64,000 bases of DNA from Raphanus sativus (GCF_000801105.2 NC_079515.1:30527407-30591406); one strand, 5' to 3'. Counted from the stretch's first letter, positions 24,386-36,077 are shown. Made by a program: numbers and translations. Notes: generated by a model not told the origin, from the letters alone.

Positions 24386-25116
24386 CAAATATTCAGGGTT
24401 TGATTCGAGCGGACCTTTCTGCAAATCTAATAGTTAAGGGGTCAGATCGTAAATATTCAAAAGAAGGAGGACCAGATGTGCAAAACATCTCAAATCCACC
24501 ATTATTGCTTCGTGATTTCTCCGTTACGAGAAGACTGCAACTCCTGACGACGGTGGAGCACGAGATCGACCCAGAACATGACTAAGCTGAGCACGACGAA
24601 TAAGACAGAGCTGAGTGTAAGGCGGATCGAGCAAAGGAGAGATACATCCAAGCTTGACGACGGTTCCGGAGTTTCCATGGTGGACTCACGGCGAGGATTT
24701 CAGCAGAGGCAACGACTCCAGAGCTTCTAGACAGGCTACCACGACTCGAGTTGGGGTCACAGCGGCGATACCTGACAGCGAGTGAGGATTGTGAGCGTTT
24801 CGAGCTCCGATTCGTTTTGAGCTCTGACGCGTTTCGAGCTCCCGGAGCCGCTCGCTGGATCTTCACCGCTAGATTTTCACCAGACGAGCATGGCGATGCA
24901 GTTGATGAGAAACAGCTATGGCGAAGTAAATTGGGCGGCGACGGACTCGAATCGGACTCGTGAAATGTAGGAGAAATAAGATATTAGTTTTATGCTTAAT
25001 TAGTTAGGGGTATAAAAGTACTTTATCAATTAAAAATTTAGTGGTAAAGTTGATTAGTGTAGAAATGAAAAGTGGTATCATGAAAGTGGTATATTTGGCA
25101 ATTTCTCATATTTATA

Positions 25117-25819
25117 ATATGATTATACATGTATATTCTGATTAAATATCTAACTTAGATATAAATCACTAGAGTTTTAGTCAAACATAGTGCGCACTAG
25201 AAAATGTATGAATTAGTTGTTAAAAAAAAAAGATGAAGATAAAGGCTAAACCAGATTTTTGTCAGAAAATAGCATCGCAAAGATAAAAATGAGCAAAAGA
25301 AGTTTTATTTAATGGTAAATATGTATTTATAATTTTTGGGTTAATTAATCTAAGATTTAGGGTTTAGATTAAGGTATGGGATTTTAAAAATGTGTTCAAA
25401 ATTTTATAAATAAAAAATAAATATTAAAATTTTCAAAACAAAAATATGTAATTTTGATCATTTTATTTTTTTAGTGCTATTTTGTGACAAAAAATTAAAA
25501 ATTATTATTTAAAAGAATTGCGCATTACTTAATTTAGTTTTTTTTTCTTAAAAAAATTGTATTATATCATCAATCTTCCATTGGTTCTGACATTTATAAG
25601 TGGGTTGTTGTTTCCTTTGATAAAAAAAAAGTGGGTTGTTTCCATAATATGCAAGAAAGTGGTCAACATTGTAGGCTAGCACCTTTGGACTTTTGCAATA
25701 ATGCTCTTTGCTTTTTCGAAGGCAGCATTATTCAAAAACCTTATCGTCTCCTTCCTTCCCTTTTAATAATTGCTTAGCTTTTGTCTCTCGCTCTCTTTCT
25801 TTCTCTCTGGCCTGCAGCA
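25117..25819. other. Upstream region of NLR copy B
   Basis: AT-rich DNA with a short insertion (25616-25630) and a pyrimidine-rich stretch ending CCTGCAG just before the copy B start. No separate gene is seen. Confidence 0.5.
25600..25643 (+). mobile_element. Short poly-A insertion with imperfect duplication
   Basis: GTGGGTTGTTGTTTCC (25600-25615) and GTGGGTTGTTTCC (25631-25643) flank TTTGAT plus nine A. The copies differ by a 3-bp GTT. This fits a small retroposon tail that has aged, in the region just upstream of NLR copy B. Confidence 0.45.
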
Positions 25820-28483
25820 ATGGGAGGCTGTTTCTCTGTTTCAGTGTCTTGTGATCAAGTGGTGAATCAAGTCTCCCAATATCTATGCCTCAAGGGAAGT
25901 TATATCCACAACCTCCCCGTGAACCTAGCGACTCTCCGGAACGCCATGGGAGTGCTCAAGGCGAAGAGAGATGATGTTCAAGGGCGGGTAGACAGAGAAG
26001 AGTTTACTGGACATCGTCGAAGGCTTGCTCAAGTCCAGGTATGGCTTGATAGTATCCTCACAATGGAAAACCAATATAATGAGCTTGTTAATACTAGTGA
26101 CGTTGAGCTTCAAAGGTTGTGTCTCTGTCGAATTTGCTCAAAAAATTTGAAAAAGAGTCATGTTTATGGGAAAAGGGTTATCCTGATGTTGGGGGAAGTT
26201 GAAAGGCATAGTTCTCGGGAAGAATTTGCTGTGGTGACTGAGGCAACTCCGATAGCTGAGGGTGAAGAGTTGCCTATTCAACTGCCGATAGTTGGTCAGG
26301 AAACAATGTTGGAAATGGTATGGAACCGTCTGATGGAAGATGAAGTTTGGATTGTGGGTCTGTATGGTATGGGTGGAGTTGGCAAAACCACGCTTCTCGC
26401 GCAGATCAACAATAGGTTTTCTAACCAAGGTGGTGGGTTCGATGTTGTGATATGGGTTGTGGTGTCTAAAAATGCAACAGTCCATAAGATTCAAAAGTAG
26501 CATCGGTGAAAAGCTAGGGCTCGAGGGGAAAGAGTGGGACGAGAAAACCGACGTGCAGAGAGCCCACGAAATCCACAACATTCTCAGGAGGAAGAAGTTT
26601 GTGTTGTTTATGGATGATATATGGGAGAAAGCGAGTTTAGATGTGATTGGAGTCCCGTATCCGAGCATGGTAAATGGAAGCAAAGTAGTGTTTACCACCC
26701 GCTCTCGAGATGTGTGTGGGCGCATGGGAGTTGATGACCCGATTGAAGTCTGTTGTCTGGGAAAGGCCAAAGCGTGGGATTTGTTCAAAAAGAAAGTCGG
26801 GGAACACACACTGGGGATGCACCCAGACATTCCCGAGCTCGCAAGGAAAGTCGCAGAGAAATGTCGTGGCCTACCGTTGGCACTTAATGTTATCGGTGAA
26901 ACTATGGCGAGCAAAACCTCAGTACAAGAGTGGGGTCGAGCAATTTATGTTTTGACTAAATATGCGGCAGAATTTTTAGGCGTGGAAGATAAGATTCTTC
27001 CGATATTGAAGTATAGCTGCGATAGTTTGGATGGTGAGATGACCAAGTCATGTTTTCTATATTGCTCTCTGTTTCCTGAAGATGATACTATTGACAAAGA
27101 GGGATTGATAGAGTACTGGATAGGAGAGGGTTCATTGACGAGAAGGATGGTAGAGAGAGGGCAATGAACCAAGGTTATGAGATACTCGGGAACCTTGTCC
27201 GTGCATGTTTGTTGTTGGAAGATGACCGGTATGAATCATATGTCAAAATGCATGATGTGGTGCGGGAGATGGCCATGTGGATAGCTTCGGATCTAGGAAA
27301 ATATAAAGAAAGATGTATCGTACAAGCGGTGTAGGGTTATGTGAAATACCCAAAGTGGAGAACTGGAAAGATGTGAGAAGAATTTCGTTGATGAGAAATG
27401 ATATTGAAACCATATCTGAGATCCCTGACTGTCCTGAACTTACAACTCTTATCCTTCGACAAATAAATCCGGAGAAGATCCCAGATGGATTCTTTTAAGT
27501 CTATGGCAAAGCTACTGGTTTTGGATTTATCAATTAATCTCCTCGGAGGATCTCGAATGGATATGCACAGTTTGGTTTCCTTGAGATATCTTAACTTGTC
27601 ACAGACAAAGATATCAGAATTGCCTTTTGGTTTAGACCAGTTGAAAATGCTAATACATCTGGATTTGGAGAGGACAGAGTGCCTTGAGAGTTTAGAAGGG
27701 ATATCAGGATTGTCAAGCCTGAGGACACTGAAACTACTAGGATCCAAAGTGTGGCTGGATATGAGCCTAATGAAGGAGCTGCAGCTCTTAAAACATATAG
27801 AGTATATAACCGTAAGTGTATCATTAAGTACTTTGGTTGGGGAGAAATTGTTGTGTGACCCCAGAATGAGAAGATGCATCCAGCAAGTTCGTATTGAAGG
27901 AGGTCGGGAAGAAGAGTCAGTAAAAAAAGTATTAGTTTTGCCAGCTTTGGAGGGTCTCGGTCACATCTCCATAGAAGATTGTGGAATGTTGGAGGAGATA
28001 AAGATAGAGAAGACACCATTGAACAAAAGCCTGACAACAAGTCCATGCTTCTCAAACCTCACTTATGCAAGAATATCAGATTGTGGAGGTCTAAAGGATT
28101 TGACGTGGCTGCTGTTCGCTCCAAACCTTACTGTTCTTCTTGTGAAAGATTTAGGGCAACTAGAGGATATAATAAGCAAAGAGAAAGCTGAGAGTGCTTT
28201 AGGGAATAATAATATTATCCCTTTCGAGAAACTAGAACACCTTGGCTTGGTCATGTTGCCTGAGCTTAAGAGCATATACTGGAATGCTCTGCCTTTTCAA
28301 CGTCTGAGATGTCTCTTCACACCCAGCGGTTGTCCGAAGCTGAGAAAGCTTCCTCTGAATTCTAAAAGCGTCTTTAACGTTGAAAAATTTGGCATAGAGT
28401 GCTACGATAAAGTGTGGTTAGAAAGAGTTGAGTGGGAGGACGAAGCCACACGACTCCGTTTCTTACCTTCATGGCAGACTTGA
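25820..28483 (+). pseudogene. NLR copy B: RPS5-type CC-NBS-LRR with four frameshifts
   Basis: Closely similar to copy A over its full length, starting MGGCFSVSVSCDQVV at 25820 and ending FLPSWQT at 28483. Alignment by eye with copy A shows four single-base changes: an extra base near 26494-26499 (after HKIQ), a missing base near 27127-27131 (GEGF becomes GEGS), a missing base near 27325-27331, and an extra base near 27491-27498. All motifs are still legible (GMGGVGKTT, LFMDDIW, GLPLAL, CFLYCSLFPED, MHDVVREMAMWIA, LTWLLFAPNL). The four shifts sum to zero. As written, only the first ~227 residues (CC plus P-loop) could be translated. It is either a young pseudogene or a draft-sequence artefact. 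Confidence 0.88.
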
Positions 28484-29238
28484 CGACCCCACCCCATGAT
28501 CTTATAAACTATTAATTGTTCTGTTTCTTCTACCACTGTTTCGCTTAAGCTGATGATTCTGTCTTCTACATTTCATGGTGTCTTCTCGTTTGTCCTAAAA
28601 TAAATAATCATTTATTCCACGCTTTTAACAAAAACACGTTGTCATAAATTTGTCCCAAGCAATAATACTATGATTGCTAAGGTGTTCACGTCTCTGTTAC
28701 TATGGTTTCTGGATTCGTGTTTGGTTTGTGAGTCCAGGGTTTGTAGCTATGTTCTCATCTCATAAAGTTGTCAGGTACGGTTGAGTAGAACGAAACAAAC
28801 AGGTATATTACATATATGTTGGCACATGTAGGAGAACATATAAATGCATCCAAGAGAACCCAGGTTAGCCTGATCAAAGATATTTAAGCAAAGAGACTTC
28901 TTATTTCTCTCTGATGCTTTGAATTAAGACAAATCATTTTGATTGATTGAAAACTGAATTGAAGTCTCGTGGATGAAGTGGCTTAGACAGAATAGTTTCG
29001 CAGATATGTTGCTTGAGCAGAGCTTGTTTGTCAACACTCGCATGCATGGCTTATAATTATTCTACGTACTTGTCTTTGATTTGTTAGTCTCTCCACCAAT
29101 AAATGTTAGTGGTCACTCTTACGGCTTTAGTCGTTGATTCCTCATCTTCCTTGTAACTTCCCAATCTGTGGTTTATCCAAGTCTTCAATGTGAATAATAT
29201 TTTACTGAGTTATAATCTGTGTAATATTTTAAGTAGAC
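28484..29238. other. Spacer downstream of NLR copy B
   Basis: Probably holds the former 3' UTR of copy B. No exon chain recognised. Confidence 0.5.
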
Positions 29239-30522
29239 CTAAGAGCATCTTTATCCCTAGAGTCCATTAATGTCTCTTAATCACTTGTTTAATAATAAAT
29301 TTGTGTTAAGAATTTTAGCTAAGAGACACTTAAATTTGTATCCTCCATTGCAAGTTTCTTAAGTAAAGGTTTTTAAAAAAAATGAAAGAACTTGAGAAGA
29401 AACATTTGATCTTGTGAATACATTTTCATTATCCATATCATTTATACAAGTTTCTGGTAATACAACATTTTATAATGGACGTTGATGCTGCACTAGGTTA
29501 GAACTTGACGATTGACATTTCAACACAAGTTTCTAATCTTTCCATATAACAAAGAACAAGAAAACAAGGAAATGAAAATTTTTTGGAAGCATAGAACCTA
29601 AAAACAAAGAAATGAAAACTTGTGGAAGCAGAGAACCTAAAAATTGATGGTTTCTCTTGCTCTCAGACTATGATCAATACTCAAACCCTGCTACAAAGGC
29701 TGATGTCTCTAACTCAACGTACAAAGGCTATACATATCACCTAACTTAAAAGTTCTGCGATTCACCAAAGAAATTTCTTCATCCCAAGGCCATTGCAAGT
29801 AAAAGTTTTGAGATTGAGATTGAGATTGAGATTGATTACATCTATTTTCCCAATATGAGTCTTGTTTTGCAGGTAGATCGGGGCATTGAAATTCCCAATC
29901 TGAGTCTTGTTTTGCAGGTGAATCTACCAAAAGGGCTAAGAGACTGATTCTTCAAAACAAGAAACTCTAATAAGCAGGAAACAGTTCATTCACATCCAAA
30001 GCTGAGAACTTTGTTTAATAAAGTTTTGAGCTTTGATAACATGAGCAGAGCAACAATAAGAATCAACTAAGAGAGAAAAGAAAACGAACCAATGATTTCG
30101 CTTGGAGGTACTTCGTCACAATATCCACCCACCTACTCCGCGTCCGTCACCACCAAGCTGCAACCCCACGAAATTCTCAAAGTCCTTGTCTTTCTTCTGG
30201 TCTCGATACTCATTAGCTTCAGATTCATCAAAGCCACGATCTTTATTCTTTAGTTTGTTGTAAGAAACAACGCCGGAGCATATGATCTGAGGAAGGAGAG
30301 GTCCGTTATAGGCTATAGGGAGAGAGATGGCGAGGAAGATATACAGACGAAGAGAGGAAAGACTTCTGTTTTTTCTTTCATAGCGACACCTGTCCTCTAA
30401 GACACAGCTCTTCCAACTCTTAAGTAAGAGGCACCTCTTGTGGTAATTCCATTTTTTCTTTTTCTTTAAATCACAATTACACTAAGAGTTCTTCTAAGAT
30501 ACAGCGTTAATGCTGCTCTTAG
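29239..30522. mobile_element. Putative TIR DNA transposon, non-autonomous
   Basis: The left end CTAAGAGCATCTTTATCC and the inverted right end CTAAGAGCAGCATTAACG match at about 17 of 24 positions, making terminal inverted repeats. No transposase is seen. I could not fix a clean target duplication, so the superfamily is open. The interior contains a GAGATT hexamer repeat (about 29811-29834), two copies of a TGAGTCTTGTTTTGCAGGT segment, and on the minus strand at about 30130-30290 an open stretch (DRGFDESEANEYRDQKKDKD) that may be a captured exon. Confidence 0.5.
29811..29834. repeat. GAGATT hexamer microsatellite
   Basis: Four consecutive GAGATT-type units. On the minus strand it gives a run of Gln-Ser repeats in a chance frame. 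Confidence 0.8.
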
Positions 30523-32829
30523 AAGAGGAACGGAGGATTGTCTGGTAGGTTTCATTTTGTCTAAACAGTCTCGTGCATGTCCTTCTCTCGCTCTCTTATT
30601 TCTTCTTTTTTTTCTCTCTTCTTTTTATCCCTATTTAATTTTTTTTCTTTCTTAAATCCTGTTACATATGTCTTATATTATGTACATAAATAACTTGTCA
30701 CAAATATATGAATAATACCGAGTTTGGGTTCTTTGTTTATATATGTATAATAACTACTGTACCAAATTAATTGCATATATATATAAGTTCATAGATCAAG
30801 ATTTATATAATTGTCATCGCATATTTTAATTGATAATATATTAGAGGAATTTGTAAACAATGATTATGTTTAATAAAGCATATTGGTCGGGGGAAAAACG
30901 CGAAATTATCTGTTACGAATTTCATTCAGTGAAAATTTAGATATGTTGTCTAACAAATCGTGTGTGCTTATGTTCATTCAGTCTTATTATGGCTTTAATT
31001 AATACTGTATTGATTTTTTTTTTCTAAACATACACGAGTGGTAATACAACTATTCTCTTAACAAAAATCAAGCTTCAGAATATTGAAGTCGTGTTTCTTG
31101 TAGACATTTTTTTTGTAACTGAGGCTATGTTTCTTGTAGACATTTTACCCTTGTTCACGCGTTGAACACTTTAAGCACAAAATAAGAATCTTCATGTGTT
31201 ATCAAGACTTGTCAAGCGAGATGTACTCGTACATACTGCACATGCTTAAGCTCGAATAATTTTAGGGTATTCTAAAACCCTATTATGAAGACCATCCACA
31301 TCTAAGAAATCTCAATAACCTCTATAGGATTTACTATCACTTTTAAGTGATTTTTGAGACGAGACTTCAATTCAATACTTAACCAAGAGATCGAAAATTT
31401 TAAGCTATTTGAAGGCTGCACCATCTTATTTGCTTTTGCTATATTTTGTAAGGATGATATTGACTTTGAAAGTGATAAAAACTAGTCATGTTGTCATTGA
31501 TGCTTCTTTTCTGAAGTTTTGTATTTTTAACTTCTCCACCTAAGTGGAGAGATGGTAAACATGCAATTTTTTTTCTCTTTTACCTATAGGAACTCATGTG
31601 AATAAGTGTTGGTATTTAGTTATTTTTCGTCTCTGATGACATATTCTCCTCTATTAGACTATTACATTACTGGTGCATCTTTGTTACTTACTTGAATTAT
31701 TTTGGATGCTGGTCACTGGTTTCTATGTCTTCAACAATTTTTAAGAGTTGATCACTATTCACCTTTCGGCCATAGATTGAAAATAAATAAACAAATTGTG
31801 ATCCAAATTGAAACACTCGGCCCCATTGATGTAAAGCAAAACATACTTCATAAGAAATGAGCTATTTAATACACCTATAAAAATATATTTTCATAACTTT
31901 TTTTGTCAACTTGTTATATATTTCATAACTTCATATATAAGAGTGGAAATGTCAATAGTTTAAATAAGGTTTCATTGATATTTTACACCAAAAATGTAGT
32001 TTTTGAGTTTAAAAAAATAAATTATGCAAACTAATTTACAAGAGATTTTTGTCATGGTACAAATATGTTGTCAGAAATGGATATAGTGATTCAGAATTAT
32101 GCCGTCAAACGTGAATTTTTATAAAACATGTAGAATGTCGACTATTGAATGGTTTTTATAATATTTTCTAATCGGTAACTTTTTGACAAAATCGTACTTC
32201 AAGTCTTATTTTTATTAGTCTTTGAAAAATAGTTTTCCAGACACTTTAATTAACTTTTGTGATTATCATTTTACTCCTTATAATTTTATATCTTATATAT
32301 ATAATACATGACAAATTAATAATATTAAAACAATATTACAAAAAAATTGAGATATCTTTCTCAAACTTACATATAATCAATTTTTAAAAATAGTTTTGGA
32401 TTTTTTTTTACCAATAACATTTGGCTTTGTCTATCTGCATAACAGATAAAATCTTATTAAATACATAAATAATTTTTTTAATATAAATACTTTATGATTC
32501 TATATAAGGAAATATAAAATTTAAGTCTCAAAAAGGTGCATTAGACAGACTAGAAAAATAAAAATAATAATAAATAATAAGAAATCTTCAACACAATTTA
32601 AAGAATACGGATAGTCATGAATTTTATAACACATGGTAATAGAGTGAGACTTGAATTAACAAGGTAAGTAGAATTGTCAGAGTGAGACTTGAATTAATAA
32701 GGTAAGTAGAATTGTAAGTCGATGCCAAAAAGATAAAGCGATGTTCAAACTTAAAATATCTAACCATAATCTGTTTACTTTTTCTTTGGTCTTACTTTCC
32801 AAGCGTCTCAAGAAAAAAAAAAGGGAAGG
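30523..32829. other. Gene-free AT-rich spacer with a 38-bp tandem duplication
   Basis: No coding exon or recognisable element end was found in about 2.3 kb. A tandem duplication with 38-bp period lies at 32641-32716 (units beginning AGAGTGAGACTTGAATTAA). The right end would include the promoter of the NERD gene. Confidence 0.5.
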
Positions 32830-34706
32830 ATGTGGGTTGAGATCATCTGTGGTCTAATCTACAAATTCGTCCGCCGTCTCTTCCACGACGACGAGCTTTC
32901 CGATGACGAAACCTCCGGTTCCACTGCTATCTTCTCCGTCGGTCACAGGTAAAACCCTCTCTTTTACCCACTTTGCTGATTTCACTGATTGATTATATTT
33001 GGTTACAACAAGTGCAGAGTTGAGAAGGTTTATGGTGGAAAAGCTTATGTAGGGCTTCGTATTCCAGATGCTGACACTTCTTCTAGACAGGACATTGATC
33101 TTGTCCTCCTCACTAAAGGGTAACTTCTTCTTCTCTCTCTCTCTCTCTTTTTTTCTCTGTGTTGACTTGAGAAAAATCATATTTTTGGCTTTTAGACAAG
33201 TTGTGGTGATCAATGTCAAGGATCTATCTGGGGTTGTTATGGTAACCAGCGATGGAAGCTGGTTTGTCAATCTGGAAAGCATCAGACTTACCCTGATCCT
33301 GTACGTTCTTTCTTTCCCAAAGTAAAACACTTTGTTTCTCGCTTTGTTTATTATTATTATCAAACTAGTTTAGGGCCTGCACTGCTGCCCAAATCTACTC
33401 AAACCTAACTCTATTCCATTTCTCTAAAACAGAGATTGCTAATCCTCTGTTTTCTACTCTATAACTAGAGATTGCTATTTTAGAGGAATATATTTTAGTA
33501 AACAAAATAAATACAATGGTCTTACACATTTCTAGACACTAGACAATGTATGATTGAAGAGTGAATACAAGATTATATGTTTTATTCATTGAAATCTTTT
33601 TTTTTTTTTTAATTTTCTTGACAGAGCAAAGCTGACCTGCTTCATCCATCTATGCAACTCTGTTTCTGACTAATAGATTTATGTTTTTTTTTTGTTTACT
33701 CAGCTGGTTGAGGTGAAAAAACAAGCTTCGGTTCTTGAATCATATCTTGAACAAAGGGGGCTTACTCTACTAGAAGGAAATCTGTCTTGCAAAGTTGTAA
33801 TTCCCAATCCCAACTTTCGGTATGTAATTATTTTATATTTGCGACCGTCTGTGTATTTACATGTTTACATCAATACTAGTTACAGACCCCTTTTGAAGTG
33901 TGTGGGCGTGACCCACTATTTTACCCCATAAAATGTTTTCTAGTGGTGTACTTGTGTTAATTTTTCAGTACAATGCATGCGTTTCCGAGTGAGGTAATTA
34001 CCTACGAAGAGTGGAAACATATGAAACCAGTATCAAGGAACATTCTTTCTGGTTGGGTGAAAGGCGCATTGTGCACGGGCAAAGAGATGCATGAATCTTC
34101 GCATCGAAAACTCAACTTCATCCTTGGCACTGCACCAATGTGGGATAGGTCTGAAATAGCGAGAGAGATTTTCTTTTCCTGAATATATGAATGCCGTTCA
34201 GAGAGTTTAAAAGGTTTGATTGTGATGCAGGGTGGAGCTTAAAAGTAGCAAGATTGTGTTTGGAGAGTTCCTTGAGTTCAAAGGAAAGCGGGAAGATACT
34301 TTGGCTTTGAAACAAATCAAGAGATCAAAAGTTGACCGTATCTCTATTCAGCATACAAGCATGTTTGGATTCGGTAATTCTCTACAAATTTCATTATCTT
34401 CTTCAATTTGTTTCTTTGTTTTTTACGTTTTTTAAAATTTGGATTTAAATGAAACACAAAAAATGCAAACAGCTGATGTTGATTTTGACTAATGAAGATA
34501 TATTTATTTTAACCGTGTTTGCAGCACCGTCGAGGCTGCAGGTTGTTTACTCCTATAGAGACTACAGAAGTGAAGGGAGATCAGGATCAGAGTCGAAGGA
34601 AGTGACTGTAAGGTCGTGCACCGAGGTTGTGTTCCAGCCACGAGACTCCACGAAGATTAAGAAATTTCAGCTCTCGTCCCTCCGCTCCATTTCACTAAGT
34701 GCCTAA
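32830..34706 (+). pseudogene. NERD-domain (nuclease-related) protein gene with a 1-bp deletion
   Basis: Seven exons with consistent GT-AG junctions: 32830-32948, 33018-33119, 33196-33300, 33704-33819, 33969-34148, 34231-34373, 34525-34706. The product starts MWVEIICGLIYKFVRRLF and ends SLRSISLSA. It contains a NERD-like core (QDIDLVLLTKG, VVVINVKDLSG) and a conserved C-terminal region (ASVLESYLEQRG, SCKVVIPNPNFR, LNFILGTAPMWDR, GEFLEFKGK). Exon 3 is 105 bp, one base too short to reach the phase required by exon 4. The frame breaks near 33259-33263: the expected Trp-Val-Cys-Gln reading appears only after adding one base. All other exons are clean, so this is a very recent pseudogene or a sequencing error. 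The molecular role of plant NERD proteins of this type is not known to me. Confidence 0.8.
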
Positions 34707-34952
34707 CTGTTCCATTTAAAAAAACAGCAGAGAAAAGCTGTTTACTATGTATATATAAATTACATATGAATTCAGTTTTATTATTAAGCGATATAACAAC
34801 CTCTGTGCGATAGAAAGGAAAGGATATTTTCTGGTTAATTGTCTTTACTTAACGCTTTAGGCAATTTCAATTAGTTATTTAAACCCTTCATTAGAAAAAT
34901 TATCACGATTGAGAGAAGATTGTTCCAATCATTTGTGAAGATCAAAAGTACT
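34707..34952. other. Spacer before the assembly gap
   Basis: Probable 3' UTR of the NERD gene, then AT-rich DNA running into the gap. Confidence 0.5.
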
Positions 34953-35052
34953 NNNNNNNNNNNNNNNNNNNNNNNNNNNNNNNNNNNNNNNNNNNNNNNN
35001 NNNNNNNNNNNNNNNNNNNNNNNNNNNNNNNNNNNNNNNNNNNNNNNNNNNN
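34953..35052. other. Assembly gap (100 N)
   Basis: Exactly 100 N, the conventional placeholder for a gap of unknown length. It abuts a GA microsatellite, which probably caused the break. True missing length cannot be judged. Confidence 0.99.

Positions 35053-35109
<57 letters not shown>
35053..35109. repeat. (GA)n microsatellite at gap edge
   Basis: A GA dinucleotide run of nearly 60 bp with one interruption, directly beside the N run. It may extend into the gap. Confidence 0.95.
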
Positions 35110-35111
<2 letters not shown>

Positions 35112-35114
35112 AAA

Positions 35115-35640
35115 TCAGTCGTCATATGAAATGTGAGGGCTGGTGAGACAACCAGGTGCATTAGGATCCTCTGCCCCGCAACAATCGTAGAACTTGGCTG
35201 CGTATGGTGGATCTTCTGGTCCCAACTCATAGTACCTTCATTTGTCAATTACTCTTTAGTCAGGACAAGTGATGCCACATAATAGTCTTAGCTAAATTAT
35301 TCAACTATAGAATAGTAAATGAGATTTGCTAAGTCGTGCAGTGATATAAACACACAACAAGGAATCAGATTAATACCCATTTAAATTGACCCTGGTGATG
35401 AAAAAAAGTTAGCATAAATCAACCCCAGAGAACAGATAATCAGTGTAAACCTAATTCTTCGAGCTGTATAGAATTAGGGATTCAGGGGGGACATAACCTT
35501 TTCTGGTCGTCGTGGCGACGACAAACGAAGAAGGAAGGATGAAAACGGCAAGAGGAAGCGTTGTTCGAGGAATCTCTGTAGCTTCCCTTGCACCTTCGGC
35601 ACAACTTCTCCATCTCCTTCGTCTTTCTCTCCATCTCCAT
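35115..35640 (-). CDS. Small Cys/His-rich, CHORD-like zinc-binding protein
   Basis: A two-exon minus-strand gene: exon 1 35498-35640 (ATG at 35638-35640), exon 2 35115-35235 with stop TGA at 35115-35117. The junction phases match (AG|G, Arg). The 87-residue product begins MEMERKTKEMEKLCRRCKG, has CRFHPSFFVCRRH in the middle, and ends with the segments KFYDCCGAEDPNAPGC and SPHISYDD. The order Cys-x2-Cys, Asn-x4-Cys-x2-His-Pro, Cys-Cys and Gly-Cys-x4-His resembles a CHORD-type zinc module, although Arg/His-rich and without the usual partner domain. I recall similar uncharacterised short plant proteins. Its 3' end is only 6 bp from the GA repeat, so its 3' UTR runs into the assembly gap. Function unknown. 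Confidence 0.75.
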
Positions 35641-36077
35641 TCTCTCGATCAACGAACCTACTCTCACTCAATTCTAATTTTTTCTTTGGTCTACAACTCA
35701 AATGGACCCGGACCCGGTTCCGGCTAGGGTTAGGGTTAGAAATTTCGGTTTGATTTATTCGATGTTTTATGGTTTACGCCGACACCACTGGAATCTCTCT
35801 CTATCTCACATTATATTATTAGTCCTCAAAACTTTTTTAACTTTCTTCAAAATTTATTTTTGAAATTTTCTAAAAAAAATATTTTAAAATTCTTAATATT
35901 TCTTTTTAATTTTTTTAAAATTTTAATCCCACAATTCACAATCAGAATAGTGCCTATATCATTTTATATATTTGAAAATTACTAGTTCTAGTGCATCGAT
36001 ACTCTGTCAATACGATCGACCGCTTACTCTGTGCATATAATGGTACCATTAGCATTTAATTAGGCTATCTAAGAGTA
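35641..36077. other. Upstream region of the CHORD-like gene
   Basis: Includes its probable leader, with a telomere-like GGGTTAGGGTTAG stretch near 35728 (AAACCCTAA-type telo-box on the gene's strand), common in promoters of ribosomal and housekeeping plant genes. The rest is AT-rich. Confidence 0.45.

Larger units (their letters stand above)
21869..25107. mobile_element. Non-autonomous MULE-type element carrying captured gene sequence
   Basis: The left end reads GGGAAAATTTCAAA and the inverted right end reads GAGAAATTGCCAAA. Both continue into a shared TACCACTTTTCA motif, giving imperfect terminal inverted repeats. Flanking 9-mers are ATATTTGTA (21860-21868) and ATATTTATA (25108-25116), 8 of 9 identical; a 9-bp duplication is the Mutator-superfamily hallmark. 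I see no transposase. The 3.2-kb interior has GC-rich subterminal blocks with repeated GAGATCGA-type words (22020-22260 and 24500-24960), two TATAAA-rich arrays, and a PPR gene fragment between the arrays. It separates NLR copies A and B. Confidence 0.65.

Noticed and set aside
34871..35248. Open frames spanning the N run
   Set aside because: They depend on unknown bases and GA repeats; the real coding exon here is in the two-exon CHORD-like gene.
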